A stretch of 64,000 bases of DNA from Pseudisothecium myosuroides (Eukaryota; Streptophyta; Bryopsida; Hypnales; Lembophyllaceae): positions 4,216,001 to 4,280,000 of the forward strand of contig OX637297.1 in assembly GCA_951799445.1 (NCBI GenBank). The letters are read 5' to 3'. The translations under genes were made by a program, and so were the position numbers. Of the stretch, positions 35,829 to 47,559 are shown piece after piece. The notes below the pieces were generated by a model. That model had not been told where the DNA came from. It ran no database searches and saw only the letters and a program-made list of their open reading frames with translations. The stretch's first letter is position 1, and each line of letters begins with the position of its first letter.

Positions 35829-37321
35829 ACAACAAACTAAAAAAGAAGAAGCCAAATTAGAAACCGAATGCTTTCATTGTTGACTATGCAGAAGGGAAAA
35901 TCAACAACTTGCAATACCTCTTTTGAACTCTAATTTTGGAGACACTTGCTTGTAATAGTGCTCTGCATAATAGTATACAATTGTGGAACACTCATTTTGG
36001 TTTAGGGCGGTTTAGGATATTGCTAATTCAAAGTTATCCCTGCGTGAGAAGAGGTACTGTTATTATACATCTCAAATTACTTCTTGTCCACAATACTAAC
36101 TTAGAGCTGATAGACTTTTGTAAGGTTGTGTGACCTTTCATTGCCATATTTATGTGTTTGTAGTATGTCCACAAGGCTTGGCAAAAGTAGGCCTGTATTA
36201 TGGTTCAAGACACTATTTTGTGAGTTGACATCATGAAGGGACTTGGGGCCATCATACACGATTGCATAGGGCCAGTTGGGCATGACGCAACTGCCTGGAC
36301 CATTTAGAAGCTCTAGTAGCTGGAGAATTTGTACCCTGCTGCCAATATGCTGCCAATGAATTTTGGGATTATATTTGGCAATAGTGGTTGCCAAAGGTGC
36401 ACATGTGGGTAGTTGGTTACAGGAATCTGCCATATGCTAGCCAAGACACAAACACTGCACTTGAAAGTTGTCACAACTACATGAAATCAGTTCTGAAGGC
36501 GAAGAAGAATAGACTCACGAATTGTCGCATTGACTGGTGCATCCACGTCCTCACTGGGGACGTCCTCAAACACTACTGGTATTAGAAAGTGCAAAAGAGA
36601 TTTGGATTTGTTGACAATAAAAAAGAACGAGGCATTGTCGTGACAGCATTCATCCAAGCGAGGGACATTCTTGACTGCGACATAACATTGCCAGAGTTCA
36701 AAGGTGGGTCAGCCTATGTGTCGTCCACGACTTATAGACATATTTGGTACGTTGTCTATAATTTGACTAAGGTATGGGCCACCAGCAATTGCGTGCATTC
36801 TCAAAAAAGAAACACGTGCAAGCACAAAGTGAAGATATTGAGGCTCTTCCACTCGCAATTGGCCAAAGGGATAGTTGCAAGGTACTGTAGAACATTGAAG
36901 GGTACGGCTGCAGTAGGAATGTATCATTCACTATTTCCGACAAGATCTAGAGTAGGTGCATATATGTCATTTCCACATTCCTTGTGGCGGAATTTGCTGT
37001 TGGAGTCCCCTATAGTGTCATAGCCTACGCATCAGCCTATTGACCTCCACACCATTTTATACATTCAAACCAAAGAACTATTGGATTTTGTGAACGGGAA
37101 CACTGCACTCATTAAGCACCTTTATGCAAATCTCAATTGATTGTTTGGAAAAATGAAGGTATTGGTAGCAAAAATAGAGGCCGAGAACATCCATCCAACG
37201 AGAACACCGCTAGTGTTTCATATAGCGCAGGATGGTTTGGATATGTACTTGGACCACCTAAAAGATATGCTCAAGCAGAGTATAAGACTACTAGCATCAA
37301 AGAGGTTAAAAATGGGTGCAG
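35829..37321 (+). pseudogene. MULE transposase fragment 2 (DDE core to SWIM finger)
   Basis: Continuing from fragment 1, it reads PNAFIVDYAEGKINNLQ, HKAW, MKGLGAIIHDCIGPVGHD, PKVHMWVVGYRNLPYASQDTN, ALESCHNYMKSVL (third catalytic Glu), RIDWCIHVLTGDVLKHYWY, FGFVDNKK, then the SWIM-type zinc finger NCVHSQKRNTCKHKVKIL. The run 36388-37023 is one frame with a single TAG at 36583. Earlier stops are TAG, TAG, TGA and TAG, and there is one degenerate, probably intronic, stretch (about 35920-36165). The C-terminal region continues to 37321, where R3 is inserted. Confidence 0.8.
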
Positions 37322-39265
37322 ACTTGTGTGGGCGCTAGATTACCCACCCTTGGTAATAAAGCAAATACGACCAGGTTTTTAGCTTTTATCCACTTTTTAA
37401 TTTAAGGGGGTGTTGTAAGCGTGGTCCACTGTGCCTTCCAAGCAATGGATCTTTTTGCTAACATTTCCTAAGTGTCATGGATGGGCAAAAGAAATGCCTA
37501 GAGATGCATGTGGTGACTTCCAAGCTAACCATCGATGATCTGGGTTACCGTAATCTAACGGTGAACACCTACCATACTAACTATCTATCCCATGTCTAGT
37601 ATAGATTGGGTAGTTGGTGCCATTTCTAACAATCCTAACTAACCAAAATGGGACCCCCTAGGTTCCTTCCATGAACCCCCAAGGTTAATTCTGAGTTTTA
37701 ACTTCTATTCTAAGTTTTAACTTCTAAATGTAACTCTAGGTTTTTACTCCTTTGAATTAACTCTAAATTTTGACCTCCAAGTTCAAGTCTATGTTTTATC
37801 TTTTAACTCTAGGTTTTTTCTTCTAAACTATTCTAAAATTTACCCTCTAAAGTTAATTCTATGCTTTGACTTTGAACTCTAGGTTCTTACTTCTAAAGTT
37901 AATCCCACTTTTTAACTTCTAGGTTTGACTCTACGTTTTCATTTCTGACTCTAGATTTTTTATTTCTAAAGAAAACTAACTCAAAAATTTAACTCCTACC
38001 TCAAATTTTTCACTCCCACTTTAGCTTTGGGTTCTACTATCTAGTTTTCATCCCAAGTTTTAACTTTATAAGTTCAACCCTAGATTTTGACTTCTAAATT
38101 AAATTCTAACTTTTAATTTCTAACTTCAATGGTTGACTCCTATTTCTAACTCTAAAATATTCTTCCTAAAATTGACCTTAAATTCTACTTCCTAAGTTTA
38201 TCCTAAATCTCTACTTTTAACTTCTACTTTATACTCAGATATTTGACTCCCCAATTAACTCTAAACTCTTACTTTTAAACTCCCCCATGATTTGACTTGA
38301 GAAATTACCCTAGGTTAAACTTCCAAATTAACTCTAACTTTTTACGTCCCAAAATTAACTCTTAATTTTTACTTAGGATTTAATTTTTTTCAATTAAAAC
38401 TTTAATTTGACTCTAGTTTTCAACCGCTAATAAATCCCTAATTTTAATCCTAAATTCTCCTTTTGGATGAAGTTTTAATCACATTCTTCCATTCTACCTC
38501 TTACCACTTAACTTATCCTAGCACGGTCGATTTAAAGAAAAATCCTACGTGTAATATGTTTTTGGAAGCCTCTACTTCTAAATCATAAACTTTTTGAATC
38601 TAAACTTCTACTTTGCACTAATCTCGGCTTGCTAATCGTGATTTAAGGGCTGATTAAGGAAATCAATGCTAATTAGGGAGAAAAACACCCAAATTAACCC
38701 TTTAGGGCCTAAGGAGCCCCAAGCAACTTCTTGAATTTTTTTGGAATCAAATTTGCACATTAAAATTTTATAATTTAATTTAAATTATTATTTTTCCACA
38801 AATAACCATGCATATCTTCTATCTAATTTGATTTTTAAATATTTTTTGGAAAAAAAATGAAATTTATAAGATTTTTTAGAGTTTCTATCTTTGAAAAATC
38901 ATAGTAATTACAAAAAAGTTCACTTTACCATGAAATTTTTGTAGAAAATAGAGGAAATTATAATGAACAGTATTGTGAAGTTGGCATTCTCTCTTTAGTT
39001 AAATACAAATAAATTCAATAGAGAAACATGTTCTACAGTGCATTTTGAAACTTCATAAATACCAACTTCAAATTGCCATAGACAAATCATTATTGCTCCA
39101 AATTTGATGGCCAATGGCTCATTGGAAGCGGAATTCCCGTGCCCACACATCTCATTCACACCTCATAGGCAACTAAGGCTAGGAAAGTGTTCCAATTCTC
39201 AAAATTCAGTTTTAAAAGACCAAAATTGGCATGCTCGGCCCTAAAGGGTTAAATCAAAGACTCAC

Positions 39266-39328
39266 TTCTCCACTGTCGGTGTCAGAGATGACCTCGTCCA
39301 CATCCGCATGCGTATCCTCATGCTCCAT
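39266..39328 (-). CDS. Conserved 63-nt first coding exon of R3 with splice donor
   Basis: ATG at 39328 in ACCATGG; 21 codons beginning MEHEDTHADVDEV; GAA directly before GTGAGT. Differences from the R2 exon are substitutions only, with no indel. Confidence 0.55.
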
Positions 39329-39904
39329 GGTAATCTTTGGTTTTGTTTGATTTTTTCTAAGCTCACCGCTTAAATTTTAGAAAATATTACACTTGATGGT
39401 CTAACCCCCTTCCTTCCTTTTCCTTTTCCTTTCTTCTCCTTCTTCTACACTAAGACTATTCCACCAAATGTCTTGATGGGTGTCTTACAACTATAGATTC
39501 AAACTCCAAGGTTCCTTAATGGTGACCTTCTCCCCTCTTACACCTTTCTCCTTTGTGTCATTCAATCTCTCTTCTAACGGTCACAAGGAATTCTCGAGAT
39601 TTCCTTCTCTATCCAATCTCTTCCATCCTATTGATCTTCTCCCTCCTATATCTCCTTTCCCATCTCTCCTTGATTCTCACTTGTGGTTTTGTGCATTTGA
39701 GTGGGGTGCAGGTTATGGAGAACTACTTTGCTACAAGGACCTACTTTGGACTAGTCTATCCCTTCCTCTTAGTCCCCATACTTCCTTTCTCAATAGATTA
39801 GCCTAGTTCCCAGGTTGGCTCCATATCTTCCCTTCTTTTGTTTTTTTAGTGCTTGCTTTTATTTTGTTTTGTTTGTTTTTTTCTCTTTGTTTTAGTTCTA
39901 ACCT

Positions 39905-40260
39905 CCCAAGTTTTGGACCGATTTGAACTCCAACCTTGTCTGGACTTCCCGACTCTCCAACTTGCCTGGACTTCCCGACTCCCACCTGCTTAGACTCCCC
40001 GACTCCCCACCTGCTTGAACTCCCCGACTCTCCACCTACCTGGACTCCCGACTCTCCACCTACGTGGACTCCCGACTCCCTACTCTGCCTGGACTCCTAA
40101 CTGGCGACTGCTCTGATACTCAAACAAACTCGCTGGGCGACTACTCTGATACCCGGACAGATCCGGGTGCGCAGACTGCTCTCGTACCCTGGACAGACCC
40201 CGGCTGGGCTGAATGTCTAGACTGGGGAATTTTGGGTCGAATGGACTAGACTGGGGCTAG
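39905..40260. repeat. Minisatellite private to R3
   Basis: Repeats of CTGGACTCCCGACTCTCCAC-type units, then CGACT.CTCTGATAC-type units. Confidence 0.65.
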
Positions 40261-42385
40261 GTGTGCAAACAAAATCTCCTCTCCTATTGGGGTTTCTATT
40301 TAAGGCTAATCTTTTTTGTCTGGCCTCATGGATATTCAGAAACTAAAGACAATACCCTCATGTGGATATTTGGAAACTAAGATAGGAATTTGTTTGATAC
40401 TTTGTAAAAAATGCCAAAATTTTCTAGACCCTAGCTTCAAAGCTTTGCTGTCTCGGGTTAAACCATAAAAAATGCCAAACTTTTTCAAATCTAAGATCAA
40501 AGCTTTGCCGTCACAAGGTAAACCATAAAAAATACCAAACTTTTCTAAATCTCAGGTCAAAGCTTCGATGTCATGGGGTAAACCATAAAAAATACCAAAA
40601 TTCTTCTAGATCTAAGGTCAAAGCTTCGCCGTCTCCACAGGAGAACCACGCAACAAGGAGAACTTTAGACAAAGGTTAGAACACAAGGGGTAAAGAGGTT
40701 TTCCACTAAACGCAATAACATCCCCGCTAGTTAGCACAAACTTGTACGCTAAAGGCCCCCCAAAGCGGCATCGCCAAGGTACGGTAGGGGGTTACTCTAG
40801 GGTTAGTATAAGACGCAAGAAAGACTCTTAAAGCACCACGTTGGTTCACAAATATGCACAAGATACTTCTTTAATTCACGACTTAGTACATTAAGTACAC
40901 GAGGACAAGGTAGAAGGGCCCTCAAGGACCTTCAAAGCTTCAAATAGAACAACAACGGAGCCAAAAGTGCTCCAAAAACACCATAGAGGTTTTTGGCTTC
41001 AAACGCCAAAATATCCAAAATCACTTAGACCCACGAACCCAAAACAAGTATGGGGATGATTTTAGAGAGGGAAATGGAGCCCTTATATAGGTTTCCAAGG
41101 GCCCATTCCCCCCTCTAATTTCCTAATGGTAACCTTATCAACTTGGATTTTCATCCTCATCCTCAAAGATTTTCATCCTAATCCCTAAAAAACAACTTCT
41201 ACCACCTATGCTGAACCAACATCCTAACTTTTGGAGATCAACTCCAATTGCCAAATCGATTGCGCCGTTAGCTCCAGATCGCCGTGTTTAGTCCCACACT
41301 CCCCAACCCCCCCATACCAAGACCAAAAACCCATCGTCGGTTAATTTAGTTTAAAAACCAAGTCGTGGTAAAATCCTAAATCTTGGGGGTCTCCTATTTT
41401 GAGAAAAGTAACTAGCCTAGGGTCTCCGGTAGGTGCGAGAGAGTCGGAAAGGACTCTTGGTTGATTTTGTTTCGCCATCGTATGGTCCCGGAATGCCGGT
41501 CAACGTCGCGGGGATCCCACCACGTGGTTAATTTCCAAGGAATCTCGCCGGTTCGGGTACTTGTCGCTATCGGAATGTTGTGAAACTCCCGGAGCGCATT
41601 ATTAACATAAAACAAGCTATGCTAATTTTTAGTGAGATTTTACTGTAACTTGGGTAATTTCCACAAAATTCCCGTTTGACGTTAGAACAGTTGACCACTC
41701 AAAAAAGGTTCTTTTGCAAGTCGGAAGATGCCGGGAATTTTCATGAGACCTCTCAGAGAGTCGCCTGAAAGACGTGTAGGTGCGTTTTCGTACCTAGCAC
41801 GATTGGTCAGTGGAGATTAGAACTGGCCATCTCCTTGAACTAGCAACGGTGCAAGAATCTTCTGCAGGTGAAGGAATCTTGGCGAGTCAACTTTGTCGTT
41901 GAACTCCTAGCATGGGATTTACCCTAGAACATCATCCTTGGCCTGTAGATCCCTCCACGGGCCCTGCCTTGCATTAGTGGCTCCTACATGCTTACAATCG
42001 AGATTTGGGGATTCGTCGATCTAATGGGGAATTCGTCGATCTAACTCTAGGACCCAACCTAATGGCCTTGCTGTGGATCCCTTGGACCAACTTAGCTATG
42101 AATTGCCACATTTATGGTGGGATTTAGCCCTTCTGGGGCTATGTGACTCAAATCCTCTAAATCTAGCCATCTCGTTATTTTTACTCTATTTTTAGACGAG
42201 GTTTGGGGGGATTCTAAGTATAAATACAAATCTAGACCAAATACTATAATGACTATGACACAACCCTATTCTGGTTCTACACTCTTTTTATGGCTTTTTG
42301 TATACTTTTATCAACTTAAAATTGCAAATTTCCAAAAAAAAGAAATCTACAAGTCCCAAGTGACAAATTGGGAGTTCACAACTTG

Positions 42386-42562
42386 CCAGCATGACTGCCA
42401 CTTCAAGGCGTCAAAAGATGCTTGAGGCAACTCAATGTTTTGCTTGAGTAAGTTGTGTTTGCTGCTCTTGGCGATCTCCTGCAATAGATGACTTTGGCAA
42501 CTTACGTGCTTTCTCGTGAACTGCGGCACATCATTTCTCATTTGCAATCAAAGAAAATCACA
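42386..42562 (+). pseudogene. MULE transposase fragment 3 (C-terminal end)
   Basis: After removal of R3 the MULE sequence continues as TATSRRQKMLEATQCFA and stops at TGA near 42443 in one frame, with a small frame change at the junction. The remainder to 42562 is the 3' flank. The minus-strand ORF here is a shadow. Confidence 0.5.
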
Positions 42563-42567
42563 CTTGG

Positions 42568-45500
42568 TGTCGTAGCACAGAGCAAGGAATTTCCCCGTTA
42601 TACTCCCAAAAATCACTCTAGAGCATAATAAAGTGACTCTAAAGATCGAACCCACCAGATCCTGTGAAGTATCTAGCCTTATTTAGTATCTAAGCTCAGT
42701 CAGTATCCAAATTCTACTTTCTGGTCCTCGATTTAAAACCGGAAACACCATGACATAGAAAACTACGGTCAGACCTCTCTCTCTTTCCGGTTTGTCCAGC
42801 TATCCGGTCCTGTAAAACTACCACAATCCCAAGTTTCTCTAACTTCTGATCTTGGGCACTCCTCTAGACCGATCCGTTTTTGTCCACTCGCATACACTCT
42901 TACTCTTATCTAGTTTAGTTTTGCCTCTGTTTTACCATCAGAGGGTTTGCCGCTTGCTTTTGAGAGTGGCAGGCCCGCCACTCCTTCCGCCACTCCTTCC
43001 GTGACTTATAGTGGTTGAAGACCCACTATCCTATTCTCATGTCTCCTACACTAATCCGGATCCGATTTGGTCCTTCACAACAATCTAGATAACTCGCCGG
43101 ATCACAGGTCACACAAAAAAAACCCGTACGACCCTCTCATACTACAACGACCTTGACACCAAGTTCCCTCCGTGCAAAGTTAGGCGGTTACAAGTATATC
43201 CGTCTGTTCCATCATCAACTAAAGTTCCGTTTACCAACTAGGACAGCGAGATCTCACAGGAAATTGGACACTCAACCGGATTTTCCACCCAAGAATTCTA
43301 GCGCGACTAAGGAATCCCTCCCTATCCGCCTAGCCTATCAACGGTTTTCTCGCCCGGAATCCTAAACCTTAGAAGTGCTGAGGAACTGAAATCCACTCCC
43401 AATTCTTTTACTATCCACTCACTTGCACATAAGATCAAAAAAATAACACCAAGGGGAGAAATTACTCCCCAAAAACAACTTGCACCTTCCTAACTCCTCA
43501 CCATACAACCCTGCCACACTAGGGAGAGACACACAATGAGAAGCAAATAGAAAATACAAGAAAAATTCAGGAGAAAAGACTCTTCACCTTCCCCGCAGGG
43601 ACTGGCTTATATATACAAAATAAATTACAAAGGCAAAAAGGTCCCCAAAAAACCGCGCGGAACGTTTGCTCTGATCCTATCCTGTCAGACCGGATCAACA
43701 TCCAGTCCGGTCTACCCTATCCTATACTTTACAAAAATAATTCCTACCTACTCTGCTACCTCCAGATCCAACGTAGGACTTCTGGGATCCGTTTCCAATT
43801 CGTTGAAGACTTCCTCCAAGTTCCGGTTCCGCTCCCCGGCTTCACGATTCGGGGTGTCGGACCCTGGTGATGAATCCAATAGAATTGTTAAGGTAGGTTT
43901 CCGTCCATTCTTCTTCGACTAGGGAGTCTGATCCTTACCTTCCCTCTGATCAGCCTCAACCGGAAATGACTCCGGTAGCGAGATATCCAAAAGATGGATT
44001 TTCTTGGAGTACATTGATCCGGTTAGCTTCTGGCTGCTTACCTCCATCCAGTTTGTTGCCTCTTATGCTCCCACCACTGCTGTTTCCACCTACTCGGTAA
44101 AGTCGGTTAGGATCCAAACCATTCGGGAACCAGATAGTTTCTTCTCCTTAAGTACTCCCTTGTCAAATTATTTTGCCTTGGCGATGACTGTTCTGGTCTC
44201 TCCGAAAGTGGCCTTCACCATCTCCACTACCTTCTGAGTCTCTTCCGCCATCTCTCGAGTGGCGGTCATGTCTTCCTTGAAGGCGAAAATCTCTGCCTTC
44301 AACATATTGACCTCTTCCTGAAGTTGGCGAATCTCTGCTTCTTGCTTCCTAGTTTCGGCCGGACTGGTGATGCAATCCGCCACCTTTGCCAGTAGCTCGC
44401 TATCTGCAAGCACATCCACCAACTTTATGATCTTGGAGAGGATTATTTTCTTGACCTCTCAATCCGCTCGCACGTTGCAGAGGATGGAGATCAACTAATT
44501 GAATGGATCATTGGGATCCATTTCCTTGGAGACCGTCTTCTCAACTTCTGGTCCCTTCTCCGGAGCAAACTTGTTGCCAGGAGGTGTTCCTCTTCCGTGA
44601 GGAGGCGTCATCTTTTGTCGCTTGGTCGATGGCTTCTGCAGCTGCTCCTCCTCCTCTTCCGTCTTTGGGTCGGATCCGGATCTGTCCTCTGTTTCCGACT
44701 CTTTGTACTTTAGGAGAACTTCCTAAGTCCTCCATACCTTCTCCTCTATGTTAGTGAGGAGTTGGTTGTGCTTGTAGAGATGGAAGAAATAGGGACACAG
44801 GGGAGTGGCCCTATTCTTTCCAACCCTGGTAACAAGCTGGGACACTAGATCGGAAAAGATCCGGGCCCAGTCCGCTTTCCGGTCCTCGCTCAGGGCTCCA
44901 AAAATAAGGTTGCTAAGGGCTATCGTCACCCTCGTCGGCTTCTCCGAACGGAGGATCGGAATCAAGAACTGGAGAAGGTTGTAGTGTCGGTCGTCTAAAC
45001 AATCTAAGTCCACATATTCGTCCTTTGAGTTCACTGCTCCCCGAAACTTCCCTCGGATGAATTCATCCTTCCGGCTTGCCATCCCTTAACCTCCTAACTG
45101 GAAGTCGTAGACCGCTCTCCACATCTCTTCCATCCAAAGGGTCGGAAGCCCCCGGATGGTGTTGTCGAACTGATTCGATAATTTTCCTAGTAACTCTCTC
45201 ACCATCCGTTTGTCCTTAAATCCCCAGGGTTTATCTATCAACCCTAGGCAATCCATCGTGGTGAGGTCCTCTATGAGCTGGGCCTTCTCTTGCTCCATGG
45301 AGGGGATGATTGGAATCACCTTCCGGAGCTTAACCACGGCTGCGGAGGAACTGGACGGCCTTGGTCTACTCTTGCGAAGTTGAGGCATGGACACAGACTG
45401 GACTCGCCGGATCCTTTCCGAAACTACCTCACCTTCTCCTAGCCGCATGTCCCGTTCCTCACTTTCTCTCTTCCGATCTCAACCGGAAAACCACAAACCC

Positions 45501-45918
45501 TGCAGGGACGGAAGTCTAACCTTGCAGCACACTTTAACACATTCACGCACTTTGCACACTCACTGAAAATCAAGGCGCTGAGGAGAAAACATAGTACCCG
45601 CGGAGGAGCATCTCAGCAAACAGAGTTTGAAAAGGGTTGCAACTGGAAAGGTCAGCCCTTATATAGTCTCAGGGCTCCAGATGGATCATCATGACCTATT
45701 CCGTTCTAGCCCTAATCCGCTCCAAACCTAATCCGCGTAAGATTCTATGTCCGTCCATTATTACTTTGGACTGGATTAAATCCGGGTGGTCCACTACTTC
45801 CGTTCCTCTGCTTATTTTTAGTTTATCATTACCCCTTAGTTGGATCCGGATCCCTATTAATGATTTTTGTTCCAATTTTGGAGTAACTAAGAAAAAACCA
45901 AAAATTCACACTGCGACA
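42568..45918 (-). mobile_element. G1', second complete G1-type element, TSD CTTGG
   Basis: Plus-strand ends are TGTCGTAGCACAG and CACACTGCGACA, 3351 bp, with exact TSDs CTTGG at 42563-42567 and 45919-45923. It is the reverse-oriented homologue of G1 over its whole length, roughly 80-85 percent alike. It has both TATA boxes (about 45657 and 43609) and the hairpin at 42924-42944. Confidence 0.88.
43748..45388 (-). pseudogene. G-element gene of G1', broken
   Basis: ATG 45388 (TCCATGCCTCAAC) matches the G1 start and the stop TAG is at 43748-43750. The N-terminal domain is clear (VVKLRKVIPIIPS, NQFDNTIRGLPTLW, GMASRKDEFIRGKF, PYFFHLYKHNQLLTN). A TAA at 45083-45085 replaces a Leu codon (TTA in G1). 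Further frame changes lie near 44720 and 44430-44540. The coiled-coil part (IRQLQEEVNMLKAEIFAFKED) survives at 44168-44422. Confidence 0.8.
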
Positions 45919-45923
45919 CTTGG

Positions 45924-46888
45924 GTTTCTTTAAGTATTCTAATCTGTATGGCATAGTTCTGATTTCAGATACTTTTGTAGTATCAAAACACTGATGGAAT
46001 TACTATGCTCTGTATGGTTTTGTATAATGGCAGTACGGGTATTTTGAAAATGGCAGTCCCACTTCTGTAGCAACGACTGATGCATAGTTTGAACAAGGCA
46101 CGGTTCGTTATTCACGTCTGCTCACTAGTTCCAATTTTTTCATGAAATTCAAACCTCTCTTCAGTTCTCCCTTACACTCATTTTTGCTCATACACTGAAG
46201 ACCTTATCATCCCTATGTCATTCATCAAATTCACATACTTCAAAGAAACTCTATTCCTGCTAGATATCACCGCCCTATTCTACTCTATAAAATTTTCCTT
46301 TATTTGAAAGGAATACGGAATACATGCTTCACATGAATTAAATTGGCCGTTAGGCCCACACTTCAGCAAAGCGGTGGTATGTGCTTCTAATAATAGTATT
46401 GAAGACATTGACAAATATTAGTAGGGCCTCCTCCACCCTACCCATTTCTCTGCTTGCGGTGGGAGAACCGTAGTCAAAGAACAACATTTACGTCCATGCA
46501 GAGTTTAAAACAAATTTACCATCCTTGCTCCATATGAATTTACATACATGTGGATTCCATAAAAATAAAGAAAATCAATTGTTTGTGTCAAATAGCCCAT
46601 GTGCAAAACAAGGTTTCTGTTAGTGCTTCTTGAAGGTGCTAGCCAACTACTATACACACATGGTTAGCCAACACAAGTCTACAATTTCCTATACACTGTA
46701 ACACTATCTTCAAAAAGACATTGTAGAAATTAACAACTGCCATGATACAAACGTAGCGTATGGATAGAGCACTAAGTAGACAAGATATCGAGGGCCTAAT
46801 ACAACAGAGAGTAGTGAAGTGACGAGAGAACGCCAAGTTTACGATCCCCTCTCTTGTGAAAGAACTAGTGTAGTTTACTATCTACAGC
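45924..46888. other. Flank between MULE and Ulp1-like remnants, no gene seen
   Basis: AT-rich sequence between the TSDs of G1' and G3. No recognisable ORF or RNA gene. Before the insertions it lay between the MULE gene (plus) and the Ulp1-like remnant (minus), which converge here. Confidence 0.4.
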
Positions 46889-47559
46889 ATTGTTGTGGGA
46901 GCACGAAATGTAAGGATAAGGCAAGTTAGCTAGTAATATAGAGAATGGAGTTAGAAATGGTAAAATTTTTAGCTTTTTGTAAGGCTTAAATACGAGTTTT
47001 ACCAAAATTAAGATTCCTCTATTATAGGATAATTGTAAACAGATAAATAGGTTAAGAAAGGGAATTAGAATTTCCTGAATAGACCAGAAAACTAGAACCG
47101 GATACGGAACCGGGTATCGAATCAGAATTTGTTCAATATACCAGGGCCGAGTATGAACATGTCCTGGAGCATACCAGAGAGCCTCCAGGAAGCCGTTAGC
47201 GCAATCCTGCAATCCAGCGGCTCTATCAAAAGTTAGGGATGACCGTTAAACGGTCACAATCTTCCGAGATTGCGGCGGAAACGGGAAACCCTAAACGGTT
47301 GGGAACGACTGGATGGGGAAAACCTAGGGGTCGGCTCTCTCATTCCCATTTTTCATTTGGAAAGACTGAAGAATCCTTGGAGCGCTTAGAGTGATTGTGT
47401 TGGGAGTCAGGTTGTGAAGAGAGAAAGAGAACTCTGAGTTTCCGGACCCGGTAGAGAGGATTAGTACTGGCGCTTGGTCGGAAAGATCTATAGCTTAGCA
47501 TTTTTGAGGGACTATGTGAGGTTTGTGCTTGAGAGAGAGTGGCAGAGCTTTGGAGTGCA

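Larger units (their letters stand above)
37327..42380 (-). mobile_element. R3, large non-coding TG...CA repeat, complete, TSD ACTTG
   Basis: Plus-strand ends are TGTGGGCGCTAG and GGGAGTTCACA, 5054 bp, with exact 5-bp TSDs ACTTG at 37322-37326 and 42381-42385. It has the same internal order as R2 in reverse: TATATAAG near 41075-41095, GC-rich hairpin about 40756-40791, minisatellite 39905-40260, 63-nt exon 39266-39328, low-complexity region 37690-38500. Its inner 1395 bp (40986-42380) are almost identical to R1. Confidence 0.87.

Noticed and set aside
36101..36433. Minus-strand 110-aa ORF in the MULE region
   Set aside because: It overlaps the MULE coding strand, whose motifs (MKGLGAI, HMWVVGYR) explain the sequence on the plus strand.
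29222..42380. R1 and R3 as the two LTRs of one retrotransposon
   Set aside because: Although 1.4 kb is nearly identical, homology continues at lower identity on the outer side of R1 and the inner side of R3, each R3 end has its own ACTTG duplication, and the DNA between is a MULE gene with R2, not gag-pol.
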